Of a stretch of 64,000 nucleotides of DNA, positions 17,538-25,421 are shown piece after piece. Positions within the stretch are counted from its first letter, which is position 1. The number at the start of each line of letters is the position of its first letter. The notes beneath the pieces were generated by a model. The model saw nothing but the letters and a program-made list of their open reading frames with translations. It had not been told where the DNA came from and searched no databases. The stretch is taken from the NCBI GenBank assembly GCA_037441445.1, contig JBBISE010000009.1:10968-74967 (forward strand), written 5' to 3'. The position numbers were made by a program, and so were the translations under genes. Source of the DNA: JAAYQU01 sp037441445 (GTDB lineage Bacteria > Bacteroidota > Bacteroidia > Bacteroidales > Salinivirgaceae).

Positions 17538-18558
17538 GCGAAAGATCCTGCTGGATTTCAGGTAGTTTTAGCAACAGTTTTTTCATTCCTTCCACATCAA
17601 GTCTTTCAGTGTTGTGCGAGTGATACTCCTCGGTATAGGCTACTTTTTCCGAACCACTTGAAAAATAGAGTTCGTAGTTCAAGTCGCGGGCATCGGCAGG
17701 TATTCTGAAATAGTTTCCCAAATCGTCTGCTTTAACCATATCTTCCCGGTTAACAAGGGTTTCATAAAGTTTCTCGCCATGGCGGGTTCCAATAATTTTT
17801 ATGGGGCTTGTGGAGTTGTACAACTCTTTTAAAGCATCAACCAAAGTCTGTATTGTGGCTGCAGGGGCTTTTTGAACGAACAAATCGCCTTGTTTGGCAT
17901 TATTGAAAGCGTACCAAACCAAATCAACCGCATCGTTCAGGGTCATCATAAACCGTGTCATGTTTGGGTCGGTGATTGTCAGAGGTTTATTGGCTTTTAT
18001 TTGCTCAATAAACAAGGGAATTACCGATCCCCGGCTGGCCATAACATTCCCATAGCGCGTGGCGCTGAATATGGTTTTGGTGTCGTCAAGGTTTCTCGAT
18101 CGGGCTACCATCACCTTTTCCATCAGGGCTTTGCTCATTCCCATGGCATTAATGGGATACGCTGCCTTGTCGGTGCTAAGGACCACTACTTTTTTAACCT
18201 CGAACTTCTCCGCCGCGTAGAGTACGTTATCAGTTCCTAAAACATTGGTTTTTACCGCTTCAATGGGGAAAAACTCACAGGAAGGCACTTGTTTAAGCGC
18301 TGCAGCCTGAAAAATATAGTCAACGCCTTTTACGGCCGTCTCAACCGACGATAGATCGCGGACATCGCCAATATAAAATTTTACCTTTGGGTTGTTTAGT
18401 TTTTTGCGCAGGTCATCCTGTTTTTTTTCATCGCGGCTGAAAATGCGTATTTCCGAAAACTCGTCAGAATTTAGAAACCGGTCTAAAACGGCATTTCCAA
18501 ACGATCCGGTACCTCCGGTTATGAGAAGTTTTTTTTGTTTAATAGCGGAATTGTTCAT
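17530..18558 (-). CDS. capE: CapE/FnlA-type UDP-GlcNAc 4,6-dehydratase (5-inverting)
   Basis: 342 residues, the family length. The Rossmann motif is LLITGGTGSFGNAV. Blocks FSRDEKKQDD, AAALKQVPSCEFFPIEAVKT and FRIPADARDLNYE are those of CapE/FnlA/WbjB. The active-site segment reads NAMGMSK, i.e. MxxxK as in CapE, not the YxxxK of PseB. CapE removes water from UDP-GlcNAc with C-5 inversion and then epimerises C-3, feeding UDP-L-FucNAc or UDP-L-QuiNAc. Because its first product is the PseB product, and no other 4,6-dehydratase is visible here, it may also supply PseC. Confidence 0.88.
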   Translation of the reverse strand: MNNSAIKQKKLLITGGTGSFGNAVLDRFLNSDEFSEIRIFSRDEKKQDDLRKKLNNPKVKFYIGDVRDLSSVETAVKGVDYIFQAAALKQVPSCEFFPIEAVKTNVLGTDNVLYAAEKFEVKKVVVLSTDKAAYPINAMGMSKALMEKVMVARSRNLDDTKTIFSATRYGNVMASRGSVIPLFIEQIKANKPLTITDPNMTRFMMTLNDAVDLVWYAFNNAKQGDLFVQKAPAATIQTLVDALKELYNSTSPIKIIGTRHGEKLYETLVNREDMVKADDLGNYFRIPADARDLNYELYFSSGSEKVAYTEEYHSHNTERLDVEGMKKLLLKLPEIQQDLSHG

Positions 18559-18570
18559 TATAAGAGTGTT

Positions 18571-19602
18571 TTATAGTTGTAAGTCTACGTCTGACATGGT
18601 TAATGGTTCGCCTTTATGCAAATCCTTTTTGGCATTTTTTCCCAAAATTTGTTGAAAGTAGCTTGGCGAAAGCCCCATTCCAGGTCGTATGCTTCGGATA
18701 TTCTCCGAGGTAAAGGGTTCGCCTTGTTTTATATCTTTTACCACGAAAAGCGATCTTCTCCGCTTTTTATCGTTTTCGGAAATATCATAGGAGACGCTTC
18801 CCATGGCCAGTTCGGTAAGTCTTATCTGGTCAACCATATCCTTAAATTCGTGGGGTTCCATGCTAAAGGCCGAGTCGGGGCCACCCAAACTGCGATCGAG
18901 AATAAAATGTTTTTCCACCACCGTGGCTCCAAGCGAAACGGCAACAACCGGAACAATGCTGCCCATGGTGTGATCGGACAAACCCACCTCAACACCAAAC
19001 CGTTTTTTCATATCGGGAATGGTCAATAAGTTGGCTCGCTCAATGGGTGCGGGGTATTCTGAAGTACATTTTAACAGGGTTATCTGGTTGTTGCCCTCTT
19101 TGCGGCAAGCATCAATAACCATCTCAATGTCATTTATGTCGGCAACGCCGGTCGAAATAATCATTGGCTTACCTTTTTGAGCCATATATTTTATTAAAGG
19201 AATGTCGGTTATTTCCAACGACGCCACTTTGTACATGGAAACATTCATAGATTCCAGAAAGTCAACACCTTCGTAATCGAACGGGGATGAGAAAAATTGC
19301 AGCCCCAGGTTTTCTGCTAATTGTTTTAATCCAGGTTGCCACTCATAAGGCATCGATCCAACGGAAAGAATGTCCCACGGACGCTGGCCTTTCCAGATGC
19401 CGTCTTTTTTGGGACCAAAAATATCGTTGTTTACATCAAGAGTAAGGGATTCCGGCTTATATGTCTGCACTTTAACAGCATCAGCCCCGGCATGGGCAAT
19501 GGCCCGAATTGTTTTTTCCGCCAAATCATAACTGTTGTTGTGATTGGCCGATAATTCCGCAATTATGAATGTTTTGTTTTCCACACTAAGTATATTAAAC
19601 AC
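18571..19602 (-). CDS. pseI: Pseudaminic acid synthase
   Basis: 343 residues. The NeuB-type TIM barrel begins FIIAELSANHNNSYDLAEKT, with VKVQTYKPES, FSSPFDYEGVDFLES, KVASLEITDIPLI, LLKCTSEYPAP and GLSDHTMG. GGPDSAFSMEP is the form typical of PseI rather than NeuB or LegI. A C-terminal antifreeze-like SAF domain (KQGEPFTSENIRSIRPGMGL) is intact. It condenses 2,4-diacetamido-2,4,6-trideoxy-L-altrose with phosphoenolpyruvate. It overlaps pseG by 8 bp. Confidence 0.9.
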   Translation of the reverse strand: MFNILSVENKTFIIAELSANHNNSYDLAEKTIRAIAHAGADAVKVQTYKPESLTLDVNNDIFGPKKDGIWKGQRPWDILSVGSMPYEWQPGLKQLAENLGLQFFSSPFDYEGVDFLESMNVSMYKVASLEITDIPLIKYMAQKGKPMIISTGVADINDIEMVIDACRKEGNNQITLLKCTSEYPAPIERANLLTIPDMKKRFGVEVGLSDHTMGSIVPVVAVSLGATVVEKHFILDRSLGGPDSAFSMEPHEFKDMVDQIRLTELAMGSVSYDISENDKKRRRSLFVVKDIKQGEPFTSENIRSIRPGMGLSPSYFQQILGKNAKKDLHKGEPLTMSDVDLQL

Positions 19603-20620
19603 AATTCAAGTTTTTAATTTCCTCGCTAAAACGCTCCATGCCTTTGCCATCGATAAGATTGTGACAGTTGGTGATTATTTTTTCTCTTTCATCAACGTCC
19701 AAAAGCATTGTGTCTAGGCTTTTAACAAATTCGTGTTCGGTAATTTCGGAAAGCAAACCCACATTTTTGACACACTGATAACGTTTTTCCAGACGCTCTG
19801 ACGCCAACGCGTGTTTTTCTGTGTGTCCGAAGGAAATTGTTGGGATATTCAGATATATTAACTCATAGGTGGTAACACCAAAAGCGCAAATGGCCATATC
19901 GGCGCTTTTCAAATGATTCACATCAAAAAGGCTAAAGCTAATGTTTTCCTGATATTCAAGACTTTGCAGATGATTGATATAATTACATGCCGCACCATAT
20001 AAAAACGTAAAATGCGTTCGGGAATCAGCATAATTGTTTGAAATCCAGCTGTGTAATTTTAACAAACTTTCTGAAGGATCGCTTCCTCCTGCAATGCATA
20101 CAACAGACTCAACGTTTGCATTCTGGCCTTTCTGCCTCGTTAAAGAAAGGACATTTGAATTTAGCCAAACATATTCCATACCCTCAAGAAGCCTGACTTT
20201 ATACTTACCCCAATTTTCATCTAATAGAAACTCGGAGGGCAGATGGGCTGCAGGATAGATGGCCAAATTTGCATGAAACCTGCTTTCAGAGTAGGAATGA
20301 ACCAAAACAACACAGTGTTTTCGCTTTAAACTCTGAATAGTTGATATGGAATAATCGCGAAGATTATCAAAAAGTACAACCGATTTGGTTTCAAGCTGTA
20401 AAAAATTTTCTAAAAATGCTTCTTCCGTTTCGTTTTCAGGCACAATTACATTCCTGAATCCCATTGATTGTACCATTTCAATGGCTTTACTGTCCCTGTT
20501 TATTACAAAACAAACAGTGCATTTTTCTTTTTCCTGCAAGAAAGAGGCTAAGCTTAGGCAACGTACAATATGACCGAAACCAACAGCAGGGGAAGCATCG
20601 ACTCTAAAAATAAGATTCAT
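19595..20620 (-). CDS. pseG: UDP-2,4-diacetamido-2,4,6-trideoxy-L-altrose hydrolase
   Basis: 341 residues. The N-terminus MNLIFRVDASPAVGFGHIVR has the RVDAS...G-GH-x-x-RC signature of PseG, whose His acts in hydrolysis; the C-terminal half has VCIAGGSDPS and the donor-domain block AICAFGVTTYELIYLNIPTI, the MurG-like GT-B fold. It releases UDP to give the free sugar for PseI. Its start overlaps the PglD-like gene by 4 bp and its end overlaps pseI by 8 bp, so the three are translated as a unit. Confidence 0.87.
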   Translation of the reverse strand: MNLIFRVDASPAVGFGHIVRCLSLASFLQEKEKCTVCFVINRDSKAIEMVQSMGFRNVIVPENETEEAFLENFLQLETKSVVLFDNLRDYSISTIQSLKRKHCVVLVHSYSESRFHANLAIYPAAHLPSEFLLDENWGKYKVRLLEGMEYVWLNSNVLSLTRQKGQNANVESVVCIAGGSDPSESLLKLHSWISNNYADSRTHFTFLYGAACNYINHLQSLEYQENISFSLFDVNHLKSADMAICAFGVTTYELIYLNIPTISFGHTEKHALASERLEKRYQCVKNVGLLSEITEHEFVKSLDTMLLDVDEREKIITNCHNLIDGKGMERFSEEIKNLNCV

Positions 20621-21276
20621 TCTATCTTTCCAATCACTTTGGCAGGATTGCCAACTGCTTTTGAAAAATCGGGAATATCACGGATGACGTTAGAATGCTG
20701 TCCAACAACAGACCATTCTCCAATGGTAACCCGGTCTAGCGTTGTTGAATTTACGCCCAAAAACGCTCCCTGCTTTAGGTGGACATGTGCCCCAACAATT
20801 GAATTTGATGTGATATAGGCATAATCATCAACAATACAATTATGTCCCACGGTTGCATGCCCAAATATCTGGATGAAGTTCCCCACTTTAGCGTTTGGAC
20901 CAACAATAGAGAACGCCTGAATACTGACCCCTTTTCCAATTTCAGCGGCTGAAGATACAACAGCATTGGGGTGAATAAGCGTGGCAAATTTCTCAATTGG
21001 AATCTTAAGGTTATGCAGCTTTGGAAGGAATTTGAAATTTAGTTTGATTGATATCAGGGCGTAAAAAAAATACACATTTTCGTCTTCTTGAATTATTTGT
21101 TGTACCACATCGTGTTCAACTTTACCTAAAACCGGATATCCGTTAATAGGACCCTCATCAAAATCATTAAGAAATCCTCGTAGATTCCAAGTTGGATTTA
21201 CTTTGTTTATTTCCTCAACTATTTGTGCTATTACCGTACCGTTACCATAGCCACCTATAATAATTAGATTTTTCAT
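20617..21276 (-). CDS. PglD/NeuD-like sugar O/N-acetyltransferase
   Basis: Start moved to 21276 because MKNLIIIGGYGNGTVIAQIV is the usual PglD_N beginning; the longer frame adds 20 unlikely residues. The 219-residue protein has an N-terminal nucleotide-sugar-binding Rossmann domain and a C-terminal left-handed beta-helix with hexapeptide repeats (IHPNAVVSSAAEIGKGVSI onward) and the catalytic-His segment GHATVGHNCIVDD. PglD enzymes N-acetylate UDP-4-amino sugars; here it could replace the missing GNAT-type PseH, or O-acetylate the nonulosonate as NeuD-like enzymes do. Confidence 0.82.
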   Translation of the reverse strand: MKNLIIIGGYGNGTVIAQIVEEINKVNPTWNLRGFLNDFDEGPINGYPVLGKVEHDVVQQIIQEDENVYFFYALISIKLNFKFLPKLHNLKIPIEKFATLIHPNAVVSSAAEIGKGVSIQAFSIVGPNAKVGNFIQIFGHATVGHNCIVDDYAYITSNSIVGAHVHLKQGAFLGVNSTTLDRVTIGEWSVVGQHSNVIRDIPDFSKAVGNPAKVIGKIE

Positions 21277-21361
21277 TGTACTGATCTTGTCGTTGTTAAT
21301 TGTTGTTCGAATGATTGAAAAATAAAATTTCAACAACCATCATTGGTGCTGTTCTATTACC

Positions 21362-22267
21362 TTATTTTCTTTTCGCCTTAATTTGCTCAATAAGTCGGAC
21401 TCTTTCAATAATTCTATTGGCTTTAACCACGAATGGCGGGCCAATAAATTTACCATTAATAATGGCTACACCCTTCCCCAGCTGTTCGGCTTCCTTTGAT
21501 AGGTTCAAAATTTCATACGCTTCTTGAATCTCTTCTTGCGTTGGGGCAAAATATTTGTTGGCCAACTCATTCTGTTTTGGGTGCAAAATCCACATTCCTG
21601 CGTACCCTAATGTTTTCCCAACTTTGAGATGATTCTCAAGTCCCTCTAAATCATGAACATGAATATAAGCTGCGTCAATTGGTATCAGGTTGTGTGTTCG
21701 GGCAACCATGGCCACCCAAGCCCTGGGCGAAAAAATACTGGTGTTTGCACCAAAATCGCGAATCCCTTCAATGTCACTTACAAAATCCTCCGAGCCAAAA
21801 CCAATGGCAACCACCCTGTTGGAGGCTGTTGCTATCTCGTTTGCATTGACAATTGAGGCTGCTGTTTCTAAAATGGGTATTATTTTGAATTTTCCAACCG
21901 GGAAATTTCTTTCACGCTCAATGGATTCAAGCAACTTGTCTAAGAATACAATGTCGCTTGCTGTATATGTTTTTGAGAATAGAAAACCTGCGACTCCTTC
22001 AACGGTAAGTTGCAAAACATCCTGCAACAACATACCGCTGGCAAGTTCATTTATCCTTATAAAAACCTCAAAGTTTTTGAAGGTATCATCTTTCAAATAT
22101 TTCTTGATAGTATCACGAGCAACCTGTTTATTTGAATATGGCATAACGGAGTCTTCAACGTCCAGCAATATAACATCAGCATCCGATTTTGCAGCGCTTT
22201 GTATAAGTTTTTCGTTGTGACCAGGCACAAACATCAAACTCCGCATCAAGAATTGTTCTTTTTTCAT
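21362..22267 (-). CDS. HpcH/HpaI-type CoA-ester lyase (CitE-like)
   Basis: 301 residues. MRSLMFVPGHNEKLIQSAAK, ADVILLDVEDSV (Asp/Glu metal ligands) and VAIGFGSEDFVSDI with the C-terminal LHPKQNELANKYFAPTQEEI are hallmark blocks of the CitE/malyl-CoA lyase group. These enzymes cleave or make beta-hydroxyacyl-CoA thioesters with Mg2+. Together with the MaoC hydratase next upstream it resembles a malyl/mesaconyl-CoA pair and may prepare an acyl group for the sugar. Its ATG (22265-22267) is the terminal ATG of the neighbouring repeat unit. Confidence 0.82.
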   Translation of the reverse strand: MKKEQFLMRSLMFVPGHNEKLIQSAAKSDADVILLDVEDSVMPYSNKQVARDTIKKYLKDDTFKNFEVFIRINELASGMLLQDVLQLTVEGVAGFLFSKTYTASDIVFLDKLLESIERERNFPVGKFKIIPILETAASIVNANEIATASNRVVAIGFGSEDFVSDIEGIRDFGANTSIFSPRAWVAMVARTHNLIPIDAAYIHVHDLEGLENHLKVGKTLGYAGMWILHPKQNELANKYFAPTQEEIQEAYEILNLSKEAEQLGKGVAIINGKFIGPPFVVKANRIIERVRLIEQIKAKRK

Positions 22268-22388
22268 ATGTTTATAATTTTTCAGTTTAAGGTCATATGG
22301 AACTTACCACGATTGAATTGATAAATCGACGAAGTCAATAATCATTCCCTTGTGTGATTTAATAATTATTCAATCGTGGACGTTTCAT
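22268..22388 (-). repeat. Single 121-bp double-hairpin repeat unit
   Basis: Same family as the array at 15.9 kb. In the sense (minus) direction it starts ATGAAACG at 22388 and ends ATTATAAACAT directly before the lyase ATG. The constant hairpin arm CATATGGAAC is at 22294-22303. The core stem is CCACGATTGAAT (22307-22318) against ATTCAATCGTGG (22368-22379), a perfect 12-bp stem unrelated to that of the first array. The conserved loop word CACACAAGGG is present. The element lies between the MaoC stop and the lyase start and leaves about 11 bp unexplained. Confidence 0.88.
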
Positions 22389-22399
22389 GGTTAATCCCC

Positions 22400-22855
22400 C
22401 TATCTTTTTTTTATCAATATCTTTCTGCGAAATTTTAAAACATCAATCCCATGTTGGTTAGAACCAATGGTTTCAACATATAAAACACCTCTGTCTGTCT
22501 TTGATTTAGACTCCGTCTTTTCAAGCACTATTGTCCGACTATAGATTGTGTCATTAATAAAGGTCGGTGCCAAATGCTGGATGTTTTCGTAACCTAGATT
22601 TGCAATTGCTTTTCCGCTGACATCCATTACTGACATGTGGACAACGAGACAAAAAACGAGGGTTCCCGGCACCAAAATCTGGCCATGTTGCTCATCCTTA
22701 CAGTAATCAATATTTATGTGTACAGGGTGATGGTTCATTGTCAGCAAACTAAAAATATTGTTGTCACTTTCAAAAATGGTTTTTGATTGACAGTGTTTTA
22801 TTTCCTGGCCTACCTCAAATTCCTCAAAATATCGACCCATTTCATTTGCTTCCAT
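22400..22855 (-). CDS. MaoC-like hydratase/dehydratase
   Basis: 151 residues, single hot-dog domain. GRYFEEFEVGQEIKH is the common start (ATG 22840 is an equally good start), and LLTMNHHPVHINIDYC holds the catalytic Asn/Asp-His motif of (R)-hydratases such as mesaconyl-CoA hydratase; VPGTLVFCLVVHMSV follows. It probably hydrates an enoyl-CoA. The pairing with a CitE-like lyase inside a pseudaminate locus suggests making a hydroxyacyl-CoA for N-acylation of an amino sugar; this is inference. Confidence 0.8.
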   Translation of the reverse strand: MEANEMGRYFEEFEVGQEIKHCQSKTIFESDNNIFSLLTMNHHPVHINIDYCKDEQHGQILVPGTLVFCLVVHMSVMDVSGKAIANLGYENIQHLAPTFINDTIYSRTIVLEKTESKSKTDRGVLYVETIGSNQHGIDVLKFRRKILIKKR

Positions 22856-22917
22856 AGCTTTGTTTTATTTTAATGTTGAGATTCTTTTTCCATTTCTGGC
22901 AACAAAAGGGAAACATT

Positions 22918-23652
22918 TCATCCTTGATTATGTTTAATACGGAACTTTAATTCCGAAAATACCCAATCCTCCTCACAATCAATATCATGTGCTTCCATTT
23001 CCAAAATCTCAAACCCAAACTTATTTTGACCACGCAATCCCACATTGGATTTCATCCAGTAAAACTGTCCGGCATCATGATATGCGGGTTCTAGGTCCTG
23101 CGAGCGGGTCTGCTGAAATTCGGGGTAGAACATAGAGACCTTGCCATCACTCAATTTAAGTGCTCTTTGAATAGGGTAACTGAACCTGACTACCGGCCTG
23201 ACCGAATCGGCATTTTGCGATAGAAGTAATTCGTAACCTTTACGTATATTTTCAACCGTAATTAATGGTGCTGTGGGCAAGATGCAGCAAATATTGTCGA
23301 AAACTAATCTTCTGTCCTTGTAACAAGTTTTAACTTCATCTATTACATCGGCAAGAGTGGCAAAATCGTTGGCTGTTTTTTCTGACCTGAAAAAGGGCAC
23401 CGCGGCTCCATATTTTTGTGCTATTTCAGCAATTTCGGTGTCATCGGTCGAAACCATTACTTCGGTAAAAAGACCACACTTTACTGCGGCTTCAATAGAG
23501 TATGCAATAATTGGTTTCCCTAAAAAATCACGAATGTTTTTTCTTGGAATTCGTTTGCTGCCACCACGGGCGGGAATAATGCAGAGGTTTTTTGCGCTTT
23601 GTGTCTCATAGAACCTCCGGCCGTCATTGGATGTTTTCGCCTTGGTATTCAT
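22918..23652 (-). CDS. pseF: Pseudaminic acid cytidylyltransferase
   Basis: 244 residues. LCIIPARGGSKRIPRKNIRD is the CTP-binding loop of CMP-nonulosonate synthetases; GKPIIAYSIEAA, VSTDDTEIAEIAQKYGA, CILPTAPL and YHDAGQFYWMK follow the PseF pattern. It activates pseudaminic acid as the CMP sugar for transfer. The N-terminus has about 20 extra residues before the core with no internal ATG, so the annotated start is retained. The next gene upstream is a broken fragment. Confidence 0.88.
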   Translation of the reverse strand: MNTKAKTSNDGRRFYETQSAKNLCIIPARGGSKRIPRKNIRDFLGKPIIAYSIEAAVKCGLFTEVMVSTDDTEIAEIAQKYGAAVPFFRSEKTANDFATLADVIDEVKTCYKDRRLVFDNICCILPTAPLITVENIRKGYELLLSQNADSVRPVVRFSYPIQRALKLSDGKVSMFYPEFQQTRSQDLEPAYHDAGQFYWMKSNVGLRGQNKFGFEILEMEAHDIDCEEDWVFSELKFRIKHNQG

Positions 23653-23685
23653 TGGGTCGTTTGCTGTGCGTAAATAAAATCGTCA

Positions 23686-24084
23686 TTAGTCATTATTGAT
23701 AATTTCCCAGTATCCGCCTTTTGCGGGACCAATGCGTTCTATGATACCATATTCTTTTAGTTTTGCTATATTTTCCTGTATTTTACGATGAGAAATTCCT
23801 ACCAAGGGTGCAAGTTTGCGTGCCGAGATATAAGAATTTCTTTTTATTAGTGCAATGATATTCTTTTGGTTGTCAGTTAGCTTATCTGCGACTTTTCCTG
23901 CGACTTTTCCGGATTTGGTTGTGACATTTTCAGTGACATGCATTTTTTCTTTAAACAAAACAACACTAAATCCATTAAAAACTTCTTCGAATTTGGGTTG
24001 TTTTATGCCATATTGTTCACAAATGTTTACAATACGTTTTATTCCGGAGCCGTATCTTTCAATTAACCCAAATTCCTTAAATGC
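23686..24084 (-). pseudogene. C-terminal remnant of an AlbA/ATPase-type winged-helix protein
   Basis: Read in frame from 24084, after a TAA at 24085-24087, the sequence encodes FKEFGLIERYGSGIKRIV followed by NICEQYGIKQPKFEEV and a C-terminal winged helix (NQKNIIALIKRNSYISARKL to KGGYWEI). This is the tail of the roughly 400-500 residue AlbA_2 / HATPase_c_4 transcriptional-regulator-like proteins common in Bacteroidota. The N-terminal DNA-binding and ATPase parts are absent; the 43 bp to pseC do not hold them. The only starts for the shorter frame are poor (TTG), so I call it a remnant left by rearrangement of the locus. Confidence 0.75.
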
Positions 24085-24130
24085 TTATGCCGAAAAGGAG
24101 TTGACTTTGTATTTCGGTGATACTTGTCAT

Positions 24131-25285
24131 TTAAAGGGTATAAAACTCATCAATGCTCTTCAAAACAAAATGTTGTTCCTCATCAGTCAATGTTGGGTAC
24201 ATAGGTAAGCTCAGACAGCCTTCATAGTATTTCTCAGCCACAGGCAAGTCGTTTTCTTTCCAGCCAAACTGGCGATAGTAGGGCATTAAATGAACCGGAA
24301 TATAGTGTACCTGGGCTGTAATGTTTTTTAAATGAAGATGTTTATACAGCTCTTTTCGGTTTTCAAATTCAACTACATACAAATGATAGGCATGCCCTTC
24401 AACCAACCCTGCCTGTCGGCGGACGTACTTTTTCCCGGAAAACCATTTTTCATAAACGGCAGCAATTTCTTTTCTTCTTTCCAATCCATCGTTGGCTCGC
24501 TTTAACTGGCTGATACCTAGGGCGGCCTGAAAATTTGTTAACCGGTAATTATACCCAAGTTCCTGCATTTCGTAATACCAACCGCCATGGTCCGCAGTTT
24601 TCAACTCGGGTCGTTGCTGAATTCCATGGGTTCGCAGCATTCTCAGCTTGTGGTACAGTTCCTCGTTGTTTGTGGTAATCATCCCCCCTTCTCCGGTGGC
24701 GATGTGTTTTACAGGATGGAACGAAAATATGGCCAAATCAGCATAAGATCCATTTCCACAGTTTTGTTTTATTCCCTTTGAATCGGTGAAATAACCGCCA
24801 GGGGCATGACAAGCATCTTCAATTATCCAACACCCATATTGATTGGCCAAATCTCTAAAGGCTTCCAGGTCAACCGCTCGTCCGGCAAAATCAACGGGAA
24901 TAATCCCTTTGACAGTTCCTTTGGGAGTTGACTCAAGGATTTCTCGAACCTTGTTTATGTCTAATAAAAAAGTGTCTTTATCAATATCAGCGAAAATAAC
25001 ATCCCCGCCAGCGTATCTTACACAGTTGGCAGAAGCTGCGAATGTTATAGGTGTGGTTATGATTTTATGGCCCGCTGAAACGCCTAAAGCCAATGTACAC
25101 AAATGCAAAGCAGCCGTTCCATTGGATACCGCCACGGCATATTTAGCTCCAATATATTCGGCAAAAGCGGTTTCGAATTCAGCAATATTTGGCCCCTGTG
25201 TAAGAAAATCAGATTTTAGTACATCAACAACTGCTTTTATGTCATCTTCGGTGATGTTTTGCCTTCCGTATGGTATCTTTCTCAT
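24131..25285 (-). CDS. pseC: UDP-4-amino-4,6-dideoxy-N-acetyl-L-altrosamine transaminase
   Basis: 384 residues, DegT/DnrJ/EryC1 PLP-dependent family. MRKIPYGRQNITEDDIKAV and LTQGPNIAEFE begin it; VSNGTAALHL binds PLP phosphate; EDACHAPGG has the PLP-stacking region, and FSFHPVKHIATGEGGM carries the Schiff-base Lys. ITAQVHYIPVHLMPYY is the PseC-like C-terminal block. It aminates the 4-keto sugar from the dehydratase. It is the first pathway gene after the internal promoter at 25395-25402, separated by a GC-rich leader. Confidence 0.9.
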   Translation of the reverse strand: MRKIPYGRQNITEDDIKAVVDVLKSDFLTQGPNIAEFETAFAEYIGAKYAVAVSNGTAALHLCTLALGVSAGHKIITTPITFAASANCVRYAGGDVIFADIDKDTFLLDINKVREILESTPKGTVKGIIPVDFAGRAVDLEAFRDLANQYGCWIIEDACHAPGGYFTDSKGIKQNCGNGSYADLAIFSFHPVKHIATGEGGMITTNNEELYHKLRMLRTHGIQQRPELKTADHGGWYYEMQELGYNYRLTNFQAALGISQLKRANDGLERRKEIAAVYEKWFSGKKYVRRQAGLVEGHAYHLYVVEFENRKELYKHLHLKNITAQVHYIPVHLMPYYRQFGWKENDLPVAEKYYEGCLSLPMYPTLTDEEQHFVLKSIDEFYTL

Positions 25286-25402
25286 TTTGTGTTATATAGG
25301 TTGATTTCCAAATGCATCAATAGCTTGCCGCCTTTCACGGCTCCGCCCTTTCACCCACACTAAGGCATGGGCTAAGGGTAAAACTATAGGTAAACAAAGA
25401 TA
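25286..25402 (-). promoter_or_regulatory. Promoter box and structured leader ahead of pseC
   Basis: On the minus strand TATCTTTG (plus 25395-25402) matches the Bacteroidota -7 element TAnnTTTG; no clear -33 TTTG is seen. The predicted leader of about 100 nt to the pseC ATG includes a GC-rich stretch at about 25323-25375 with GCCC/GGGC and GCCG/CGGC complementary words, standing out from AT-rich surroundings. UpxY-type antiterminators act on leaders of capsule operons, and the upxY-like gene lies just upstream, so this could be its target. No experimentally known recognition element is being matched. Confidence 0.5.
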
Positions 25403-25421
25403 GCAAACAAAGGGTTTGTTT

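Noticed and set aside
17530..18558. Reading the dehydratase as PseB
   Set aside because: The active site is MxxxK and the flanking blocks (KKQDD, QVPSCEFFP, RIPADARDLNYE) belong to CapE/FnlA, not to PseB with YxxxK.
15914..22388. Integron attC sites
   Set aside because: The cores are hairpins with variable arms, but the RYYYAAC/GTTRRRY ends are missing and there is no integrase or cassette layout.
22918..23652. Extra N-terminal residues of PseF as a separate domain or targeting signal
   Set aside because: They are polar, short and unlike any signal; most likely a start-codon artefact or harmless extension.
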